Origin: Candidatus Heimdallarchaeota archaeon
GTDB taxonomy: Archaea > Asgardarchaeota > Heimdallarchaeia > Heimdallarchaeales > Kariarchaeaceae
Length of the DNA: 53,424 bases
Assembly: GCA_021399405.1 (NCBI GenBank)
Contig: JAAFKL010000367.1
Location: forward strand, 1 to 53,424
Direction: 5' to 3'
In this document: piece by piece, positions 25,801-37,800 of the stretch
Numbering within the stretch: the first letter of the stretch is position 1
How the letters are laid out: each line of letters starts with the position of its first letter
Position numbers and translations under genes: made by a program
Notes under the pieces: model-generated
Seen by the model: the letters and a program-made list of their open reading frames with translations, nothing else
What the model was told of the DNA's origin: nothing
The model's database searches: none

Positions 25801-28800
25801 GAAGGTAGATAGTAGTTATGTGTATTCTTCTTCAACTACTGATATAATAGAGGGGATTGACGCCTATTCGATTCACAAATTTACAATAATTCAATGGTAT
25901 TCTTCGTCTGAATATCATTTAATGGGCTATATTGATGGTCAACTAGTCAGTATATTTAATGATCCGTTATGGGACACATCGCTTGCTTTGGGCTCATCCC
26001 CTGTTTTAGAAGTTGTTTCGGGTACAGATACACGGATTCACAGTGTATCTATTAATGAGTTACTGCCCGATTCAGAGGTTTTAGATGGAGTTGGCTCAAT
26101 CGATAAGGATGAGTGGGTTGTATCTTCCTATGGCCAATCTCTTGTAAATGATGAGTATATTGTTCTGAGAGATGGTCAAAGTCTGCGTTACAATCATAAT
26201 CTTGGTTCAAAAATTCAAGACATATTCTTTGGATCCATTTATCTCGATTCTTTCAATGGTCAATCCATATTGGTTAATTCAAGTGAGAACCTAAAATTAG
26301 AATTTTCAACTATTTTAGATCAGAGCATAAAATACGCTATTGCCACTGCGCATTACGGTGGTTTAAATTCTGAAATATTTAGAAGTGAAATCAATAATGA
26401 AATATCGGGGAAGTATAATTTTGAATTTCGTCAGGAAACATCCAAGGTTGCAATTAAATTCTGGATAGATGGGGGACATACACCTGTTACACTAGGTGAT
26501 GGTCTTGGTGAGTTTTCTCTACCATCTACCATACAATTCTACCCTGAACTTCTTTCTTCATTGAATTCCTACATTTTTGTTGATGCCGTAAATTTCGGTT
26601 TTAGAACTTCTACTGATAGTGATGCAGTCTCCGGATCCGGACCTAATTGGATTTCGTATACTTTAGCAGAAAACTCTGAATTTAGTGGGGAAATAACATC
26701 TTCAACAAATTTAGTGATGGACGGGTCATCATTATCCACAACAGAATATTTTCTTGGCTCCCAATTATTCATTGATGATTTAGGGGCAATCAAAATAAAT
26801 CCAGTTCGAGAAACAGGCATTGATCCGGTCTACATGAAATTTGAAGAGGGATCCAATACTATTCTTGAATTAATTATTGCTAGAAAGAATACCGTAGATG
26901 GCATAACAGGCACTGTTTGGTACAGCAATGGAACTTCATTTATTTCAACAAATGGTACATTTAATACTGGTGATTGGATCTCATTTAACGTTGAATTTAA
27001 CATCACTTCAAACACTTTTACTTTATCTATTGATGATACAAAATTTGGAATTAGTAGTGGTTATGATATCCCTATGCTTAGTACTTTCTCTGGAACTCCA
27101 TCATTCACCATACAAGGGGGCGTTTCCACATTTTATGTCGACAACATTTACGTAGGTTCTAATTCATGGAATTTTGAGTCATCTACCTTACCATCCTTCC
27201 TCCAATCCTCAATTAACCTTGATCAATCCGATGCTCAATATAACGCTGCTGATTTTATAATCGTAGAAATTGATCCTATCAATACCGATTCAAAAATAAC
27301 AATTGAATATCTGGCTGTTCAAAATTCTCAAGTCACCTTGATGGATAAAATTGGAAATGGTGATTATCTAAAATTCCGATTAGACAGCCTTATCCCTAAT
27401 GTATGGATGGATATTGGTATTTCAAGCACTAGCTTAATTAAAATCAAATCGATTTCTTTGGCGAATGACATCCCAATAAGGGCATGGTTAATTCTTGGAA
27501 AAGAGGTATCTTCAAGTGGAATACCATATGAAAAGACCGATGTAATAAAACATACAAATCAACTAATTGGCTATACCTATGAATATCAACAACTTGAAGA
27601 TAGGTTTTCAAATGGAATTGTTGGATGGGATGAAATTCAGCAAAATGGCTACGATTGGAGTCAAAAAGAACAAATTGTTGGGGGTGGTGATGGGTCTGAA
27701 TTCACATTTGCTGAAAATGATGCTCAATGGCTTGATACAAATATTATCGAGAATTCAAGCTTTGAAGGTCCTGTTGATCCTTCAACATACACATGTAATG
27801 GACAACCAGGCGGTCAAGGATGGACTACTTGTTCCTCTCAGAATGAAACTGTCCAGACAATTGATAAATTATATTATTACCCGCAATACGATCAAACTGC
27901 CACAGATGGTATTTATTCTTACAGATTAAGAAATAATGCTCGATACTCCATTCTTGATGGATCATTTGCTTTATGGCAAGTGGATTCTGTGTCTTCTTAC
28001 ATTGATGTTGCAAGTCTGTCTTTTGATATGTACACTGATGCTTGGATATATCAGCAATCAGTATGGACTGACCCCCCCGGTCCTGATGCCCCATCGAGCT
28101 ATAATGGTTGGGATGACGGTTCCTCGTATTGGCGGATTTACATAGGGTCTACAATGATTTGGGAATTGCTTCCATATCAACACACTAATTCTGTTTGGAC
28201 TCATTACGATCTAGATCTAAGTTCCTATGGTGGACTATCTGGAACATTGCGATTCGAATCCATGGCCTCACCAGATAGATCAAAGGGTAAGGCTTATACA
28301 GAGGATCTTATTTTTGGATTTGACAATTTAGAATCAATCCAATCTCAAGCAATCAGCAATTATACTGGATATAGGTCTTCCTACGATGGTGTATCATTGC
28401 CTACCGGTTGGAACTCATGGGAATCTAGTATTCCTCTTTCCATCGGAGATCACACTCTCCCTATTAGCTCAGATAGCGATTACTTTGAGAATGGTAATTT
28501 GGATGATTGGGAGACTTCATATGGTCAAAGTGCCGATGGTATTCGGTGGGTTGAACGCAATGGCTACTTGGACATGACTGGCTCTTCATTAGGAACTAAT
28601 CAGTCACAAGCTGAAATATATAAAGAATTTGATCAACCTATTGAGGGGCCATTTTCGATGACGATACCTATTACAATTAAAGGAAAACCGACTCTTCCAG
28701 GACAATGGTCTGAAACTTTATTTTCCTTCACTTTACTGACTTCCGAACAACGTCATTCAACATGGCCGGCTATGCTCTTAGTAAAGGATGGTAACGAATT

Positions 28801-31800
28801 TATGGATCGTCCGTACAATGGTACCATATCGAATATTGGAGATTTTAAAACTAACGACCTAGGTAATTACCAGTTTAATGGATGGGGATATCATCACGTC
28901 GAGAAAAAATTAGTTATGAATTATGATATTAACGCGGCGACTGAAGAAATACAAATAGAATATAGGATATCTCGAGATATAAATCATTATGTGACCATAG
29001 ATCTGATTCTACTGGGGACCCAGGATTATCAGATTGCGACATATAATCTTGAATCTTGGGGTGATTTTTCTGGTATTGCGATATTAGGTGAAGAAACTCT
29101 AAAAGATAATGGAATTTATGTATGGCCCACCCAGACTTTTGATTCTGAAAAATATATTAGAATAGGGGAAATAATTATACAAACACCCACCATTGCTTCT
29201 ACTGTAATGGCATTTAATCATGAATCAGACTCCGTAGAAACAAAACATCTAGTTTCAGGTTATGACCTTCTTAATGATACAGTTTTTGAATATGGTATAG
29301 AGGAAACTTTGTCTAATGGTCCGCAAATAGTCCTTCGTACCTATGATGAGAATTCAATCCCGTCCCAATCATTATCAATCCCGGTACTCGATTATACTTA
29401 CGGCACAGAATCAGATTATATTTTGTTTGACGTGGAATTTCTGCAGTCAGAAACTACAGACATACAATTATCAGCTTACTATAAAGGACAACAATATCAA
29501 ATTAACATGACAAGTACTAGAGCGATTGAGCGGATAGGTTATAGTATATGGCAAGATGGTGTCTCTCAGTCTAAATCATATGGGATTCTCAAGGATTTTA
29601 GATCTATTAATTTTAATAACGTTTCTTACACTTATGATGGGACGGAATACTACGAGATTGTGAAATATTTATCAACTGATCGCAGTACATATGGCGATTC
29701 ATTTTCAAATAATATACTTGGATGGGATGAACAACAAAGCGAGGGGCTTAACTGGACAAAGAAAACATCCTACGATCTCTATGGGACACTGCCGAATCAA
29801 GGGGGATGGTTTGATAATGACTACATGTACGAAAGTGGAGGTAAACTTCATATTGGTAGAAGACATCAGGATGGCCCCAGATTTCCACACAATGATTGGA
29901 CTAAACTTATAGCTGAAATTGACACATCTGATAATTACCAGATCAAGACTCAAATAGAATGGGATTTTGATCGTACCAAAAATTCAGTAGCAGGAGGTAT
30001 TTCACAGGAACAGTACTTTTATTTGATGGGCTTAGATGAAAAAGATGCATTTGTATTTTTGGCAGGTAGGGGTCAATTCCAATTAAATAGATCTCAAGCC
30101 TATGTTTCTGATTACATCGGGGGAGCCGGCTGTGCAGAATTATATTATAGATGGTACGAAGACCCGCTTTATATGGGTGGGAAGAATAATTTGGGAGACT
30201 CACAAAGATGTCTATCTGATGAGAAGACACTCCGAACAGGAATTAACAATGATTTTGGTCAGATCAATATCACTATTAATGTTGAAAAATCGATAGGTAA
30301 TACTTGGATAGTTTCAATATTACAGGAATTTTTAAATACTACTGGATCATTTGTTACAGTTAGCTCTGTTGGGACAACTAGTGCTGAAATTAAAAAATTG
30401 GCAATATACCATAATGGGTATCAATGGATTCCAGGTTCTACAATCAATCTAGCTACTAATACTGGCCAAATCGATTATAATTATATAGTAGGCCCGATTG
30501 GAATTGATAACGTCATTGATTGTTTCGATGTCTGTTATGAGCCTGGTATAGCGACTAAGCAAGAACTTACCGATACTTCTTCCGGTGTCAGTTTGCCTTT
30601 AGTAGAAACCTTTAATGAAAATAAATTGCCTGGCTACATAAGCGAAAACAGATACCTTGAAATGATCGATAGGATGGGCGAAACGCTTTTTGAATGGCAT
30701 TTGCTATCACAGAGTAATGGTCAATTAAACGGTCAGCGTATAAGCGCTGCTAATTACACATCATGGACTCCGCAGTCAGATTATTCATTTATTCCAACCT
30801 CACAGGATTTTGTTTTAAACCTTGACTTTGTCGTACCGGGAATGTCTGACAACGGTAAAATAGGACGATACATGCTTCAATTAATTGATTCATCGGGGCA
30901 ATTGGTTACTATGATTGAATATTTGGATGCGGTTTCCAATGATGTTGGTACAGCTGGTTTGTATTGGAATAATGTCGACATCAATGGAACAAGGATACCA
31001 CAATCGCGATACACTTCGAATTTTCATAATTCTTCAATAACTGCTGAGATTCGTAAATCTGGCCCGTCTTACACAATTTCTTATAGTGGGGCGCGATCCG
31101 ATACGCAATCATTTGTTGTACAAGGGGATATCGCCTTGATATTAATTGCCTATCAATTCTACGCCAATGAGACAATTCGAGATATTAATGATTTTCATTT
31201 TGATAATTTAAAACTACACTACGATGCTTATGGTGGGGTTAATAACAATCTTCCCGCTCAAGTTTGGGACCCAATCCTTGATACTTCTGTTTACAGAGTA
31301 AAATCAATCTCTCAGGAGTTCAGTATCTCTGATTCTATTGGCTGGGGTAAAGGGATCCATACCATGTCAGAATTGCAGGATAGTAATCAACCAGATCTTG
31401 CTATAGATGAACATTACAGTAATTCTGGTTGGTCTTATGGTACGGAGTATCTCACAGCTGACAATTTTCTCTCACTAAACTACAGACCATCCCAAATATC
31501 AGGACAATCTATTTGGTTATTGTTGGACATTATTGATGGTGATCTTACATCATATGAAGACGAGCGTCCTAGACAATTTGATCGAACGGTTTGGATTGAA
31601 GTTCAACTTGATATGTCACCTGTCACTCCTTCATACCAGATATCTGTTGTGCTACCCACTTGGTATGCATTCTCTCGTTGGCATACTGATAGTGATGTAC
31701 TTTACGAGGTACAAACAGGACATTACAGGATTGGGCATATCCCACAAGGAGTCCTCGATTGGTCTGGATTAACTCTTGATTTGTCATCTCTTATAGGTGA

Positions 31801-34800
31801 TTACAATACTGCAGCAAGTACAAATTATAACTATCGTGCTGTCCGAGGAATATTCTTCGGTACAAATGGAGATGTTATTTCCGTTCGTCCAACATGGTAT
31901 AATCAACTTGACATCGGCCAATTCCCCTCGGAAGGTTTGAATGGAACTCAGAATGGGCAGACAGATGTCATCTGGAAGCAAATTGATGCTAGTACTGATG
32001 GGACTGTCAATTTAGCAGCTAATATGTTCAATTTCCAAAAAGGAGAATATTATGATAGTGTACTCAGTACATATATTTATTCACTATTTGAATACACTGC
32101 ATATCTAACAATTGAGTCTAACCAATATGTTATTCCAGAAGGCGTTTCTAAGTCAAGTGTGGTATCCCCACTAACGGGGAAAGTCACCTATACAATGGTG
32201 ATGTATCCTGGCCGAAATGCCTTAAAGTTAAGAATCATACATAATCCAGCAGGCAGTGATGATTGGTGGGTAAAAGCTAGTCTTATGGCTGATTCTGACT
32301 TGTTACTAACTACCGATGAAAGTATAGATGACGAGTCAATTTCCTTGTCATCGCCATTTTCGGTTGTTAATAGTACTCTTCACGAATCCAAAATCGGAGA
32401 TCCTGGGATTCAATGGAGAATTAACAGTATCCTCAAAACTAAAACAGTGATGCAGGGTGAGGGAATATATATATTTGATAGTGCCATGAAGGTATTTCCT
32501 CAAGACGGTGAGGCCATCCAGAATGTAATTCCAGCTAATGAAACTGATTTTAAATCGGTTGATTTCGAGAAGTTTAATCAGTTGAATGCTTCAGGTTGGA
32601 CAATTGTACAAGATGACTTTCGAGGAGACTCTAATATTCTTGTTCCTTACGCTCTTGAATACAATACCACCACAAATAATGGAACTGATTGTGAATTCGA
32701 TTCGGAGGGATATGAGATATGTTCAGATTATGGTGCTGCCTATGACTATGCCGAATTCAGTCATGGTTCTCAGGTTATGGTTCTTTTCCAAATTTATTTC
32801 GCACGGGATCTTGATTACAATTTGACACTAAAACTTCAGATTCCTGTATACTTTGAGGAATATTTCAATTCCCCTACACTCTCAGGAAGAGTGGGTATAT
32901 CATCCATAGAGGCTTTGGCTTATGATGAATCTGGATTCAGAAGGTTTGATGAATTTGGGTTAAATGATACTCGAAATTGGTTTGGGGATATTACGACAAC
33001 AGGATGGAATTCTCTGAATACCTCCACAGGTATGGATATGATAATTCCTGCCTACTCGAGTAAAACCAAGGCAGGATTCCATAGATTTGGTGTTCTATTA
33101 AATTATATGGGATCGGCGATTAATACCACTGAATTAGATTTGGCCTTGAGCATCGAGTACCGTGATGACAACATCAATATTATTAATGAACCAACGGCTT
33201 ATGCAAGTTCACATGAAGTTTTGGGTCAGAGGAAAAGTGTATCATTTATCAATGATGGCACACAATCGATGGAAGAAGGTGGGGAAAATTCCGTGGCAGG
33301 AGGATCTTTCAATTATCGCGATCCAACACCTGGGCGAAAAGTAACTGGTCGTTTCTATTGGTTTGATGCTTACTTGCGTATTCATACTACTACTCAAATA
33401 CTAATGGGTATCAGTGACTGGGATGCCAATGAACAAGGTCTTGCAAACACAGTGATGGTTACTGACATGTGGACTGAACATGAATCAAGTGCTCTTGTAC
33501 AGGTAGGTATTTCAGACATTGCAAACGCCCCTCCAGGTGTACCAGTATATGATGATAGCGACTTGGATTCATTGAATTCTATGCCCCTCTATAAACGGGC
33601 AAGTCTAGGTTTCTTGAAGGGCTCATTGGCGCACACAGGCTCTCTTGCATTGCGGGTTAATGGTGATCTTTTTGGAGGAATGTATCCTACAATTTATAGG
33701 CCCGGATTATCCACTGTCAATACATTAGACAATTTAGCACTCCAAAATCGAGTTGCTGGAAAACTTGTATCGATACAGTTTAACCACATTGTAACTGAAA
33801 CTTCTGATGGCGGATGGTATGTCGATGTTCCATTTAAACACATCAATAGATTAGAATTATCAAATTCCGATTCATCAATAGTAATTGGCAACCTGTTTGA
33901 TACATCTCTTCATAATTCAATTATTCGACTTATTTACGATAACGCTGATAATGGTACTTCAATAAGTATCTACACACTTGCCAATAAAGATACTCAAGAT
34001 GCAGAATTAATTTTTGAATCTGAGGATAAATATAATATATTTTTGAGTTTGCAAGATTCCAGGTTCACATTATCAATCGATAAGACTGGAAATGCCAAAT
34101 ATACGTCACGTCTCGGTGTTAGATCCATTGTAACATCTGTCAACTTGATTGAAGGCGGGGTTTCAATAGAGGACAGTGCTGTGATCGAAAAATTGATTGA
34201 CACAGAAAGAGGCCAATTCCTTATTGCGCCTTTGATTGGTGATGAGTCTATTAATCGGTTAAACTCTCTTGATAGTTATCGACTGAATGGTTTTGGTGCT
34301 TGGTTTAAAAAAGCATCCAGTGTGGTTGTCGGTGCAGTTAACACAGTGATTGATGCAATTGGAGAATCATCTGCATCAGTGTTAGATAAAACAGGATTAG
34401 ATGCGGCACTCGATGTTGGTCAAGAATTGTTAACTACCTATGTGATTGATCCAATTGCCAGATTGCCAGCAAAATTACTTTCAGGGACTATGCATCTTGC
34501 AAGTGTTTTCATAGATTCGATCTCACAAGTGGTTCTTGGTATTGGTAATCAATTCAACACCTTGTGGAACAGTGTTGGTGCCCAGCTCCACACATGGTCG
34601 AATGCGATCAATGATTTTGTAGTTGCAGGTACAAATCTCATAATGAACGCCGCTGCAAATGCTTTGGCTGCTGCAGTTGCAATTGTTAAAACTGCTGTAC
34701 AATTAGTAAAGGCGGCAGTTGCATTCCTTCTTGATGGTATCAAGATGATTGGTCGTTTTATTAAGGAGAAAATTGAATCCCTTATGGTAGACGAGGAGGA

Positions 34801-37800
34801 AGAGGACACCTATGATCCCTTGCCCACAGGTGGAAGTCAATCTCTTGGATTAAGTTCAATTTCACTAAATGCAGGGATTGGTGCTGATGCCGCTGAACGT
34901 TTTGATTCCGTGAACCCAGGTCGAATTGATTACCCAGGAATGTGGAGCACAGGCGAAGAGGCCTGGAAACGATTGAAACATTTGGTTGTTATCTTGGCTT
35001 ACGCTGCTATAATGGGTACTGCAATTGGTATAATTGATAACAGGGCGACACCAATTTGTTTCAATGACAACGGTGAACAGGGCTGTCTTGATCACGACGG
35101 CTATGTGATTAAACTCGATGCATTAGTGGATGGGATGCATGAAGCAACTCCCACAACTTCTTGGGATGGAGAGGTACAGGGCACAAGAACTGCTGATGTT
35201 AATCTTGACAGAAGTAACTCCAAGACGGCTCAATACCTTAGAAACCAACTTTATTGGGCGATGACCTCTTTATTCACTTCCAGTCAGAATTTCACTCAGT
35301 TTAAAGATGGTTCAGGCACATACAATACTCATGCTCCGTCGTTTACAACAGATATATATGCAGATGATCCAACTTCACGATTTGTAGATAATGGTTTCTG
35401 GGAGATGTTAGTAGATGATACAGGCTACAATGCAGCAGGTAATTGGGACATAGATTATTACATTCCTGTATTTTCCTCATTGGCTAATCAAGGCTCATTC
35501 AAAATTTTCGGAAAAACTATTTCAGAGTTCGGCCTAATGGTATTCTTAGAAATAATTCTTTCATTCAACCCATTGATTGGCTTGAAGGATGATTTAAGGG
35601 ATGCATTCTTCGAACCCTCAACCTTCTTTAGATGGTTGGCTCGTTTCTTATTACCTATATCAATTGGGGAAGTAGCTTCTTTAGGTGGTGGTTCTATTGT
35701 TTCCCGACCCTTACATTGGTTAGCTGATATGTTGGAAAAACCAGCGAATTTTGTCAAGTCCAATGTTTATGGTGCTGCATTTAGAAAGATAGGTCCGATA
35801 AAATCATTCGATGAAATTACATTGTTTGGATCATTTTCATCTAATCGTATAGCTGATACCGTGAGACAACTATTAGGGGGTGCTGATGAAGTGACCCCAG
35901 AATCCTACAAAGTCCTCAAATCCGCTGATGGTGGCCAGAAACACATTATGAAGCGTGTTGTTGGATTCATTTTAGGTGGTATTGGTAGACTTATTTGGAA
36001 AGTTATTAAAGCCATAATAAATGTAATTTCGGGGGGTCTAAAAGCGATAACAACTCTTCTCTGGTTGGTTTTCAAAGGCATTGGAAAGGTTTTAGGAACC
36101 GTTAATGAAGGTATGGGTAAAACCGTCAATGTATTGGTGCCTTCATTACGACGTGCTGCGGATAATATTGTCGATCTGGCTCGTCGATTATTCGGAGCAG
36201 AATCTATTGAACATGGAATAAGAAGAGTGGAGGCCTTACCACCAACTTCCTTATCTGATGAAACGATTAAAATTGTAGATACTGGTGTATTCCCATCTAG
36301 TCCCGTGGATGAACTTATGTTCGATGATGATGGAGCCCCACTATATTCCTATGGAACTGATACGCCTGACGCTTATACATTCACTGCCAAGATTAATAGG
36401 AATGTTGGTGATCGGTGGGGTTCAATTAAGAGATGGGCAGATGATCCTGATGCTAATAGGTTCAAAAAAGCCATGGCATGGATTGCAAATAAAGGTGAAG
36501 GAACAACTGAATTCCTTTTTGGTGAAGACTCTCTTGAACCTTTCTTAGAAGGTTATCAATACACAGTGTTAGGTAATATCAAAAAGAGAAATGATGATCT
36601 ACTAAGGGGATATCGAATGGCCAATGGTTTCGGAGGAATCTGTGGTTTATCAGTTGAGGGTCAACTCCCTGCTCAACTTCTTGAGGAATTGAGCAACAAT
36701 GACCCTGGATCGATTAACCGACCTATTTCAACACATAGTTCATGCCCACGAGGTTTAACCGAGGTTGATTTGGATGCACCTAGAACTTTCTTTAGAAACG
36801 TACCGATCTATACCCTCAATGTTGAATTGTACAGTGTCCCGGTACCCCCGACTGCTACACGCATTACTACAGCTAGACTGGTTAACGGACAGGTTGTAAC
36901 ATTTGATCAACATCAGAGAAGCTATAATCATCTAGATGCGTTACAAAGCATCCGTTCGGCTGATTTAGAACACGTATTTCTGGGAACTATGATGGAACTT
37001 GCAATTCAAGCGAGATATTCTCGGGAAATAATTGCTCCTGGAATTGCTACTATGAGTGAATTGAGATCACTAGATGAATCCAATCGTTATAAACAAGTAG
37101 TTGAAAATTGGTTAAATAAGGTAATTGGGCATAAGATTGATCCTGATACGGGAGAAATTCTTGGAGTTCTCACTGTTGGTGAATTTTTAGGTATTTCTAA
37201 TGATGTCAGACCGCAGTTAATAGGATCCGCCGGAGAAATTACAAGAGTCAGTGGTGTACCTCTTGTAAGTGAAACCGTAGATACAATGTTTTCTGCTATG
37301 CAGACAATGGTAGATTGGAAGAATCTCGGTGGTGAAAGTGCGACAGATATACTACTAAGACTTCAAGGGCATATTGATAATGTTAATTATATGGAAGTTT
37401 ATGCTGCTAAATCTAACGGTATCAGGAATGTTGATTATGAGGCGTTCCAAGTTATTACAGATATTGCAATCGGCAGAGCGTTGGAAAATTATTTCTTAAG
37501 TTTGACTGATGAACAATTGGCACTCGATACCATCGTTAATTGGCACGCATTACCATCAAGATATCTCCAGTATGATTTCAGGATGAATGGTAAGGCTTTT
37601 ACGTCGAATCGGCTAGGTATAGGCACTGATGTTCAAAGTGTTTCACAAAATGTTAATGGTGTAACTGACGGATTACTAAGTCTGGCAGGATTGGATGAAT
37701 TAAAGTCTTGGGATAGGGCATTTGGGCTATTAAATGGATACAATGACATATTTAGTACTGTCTACATTGACAATCAAGGTCAACTCTTGAATAGAGCCAA

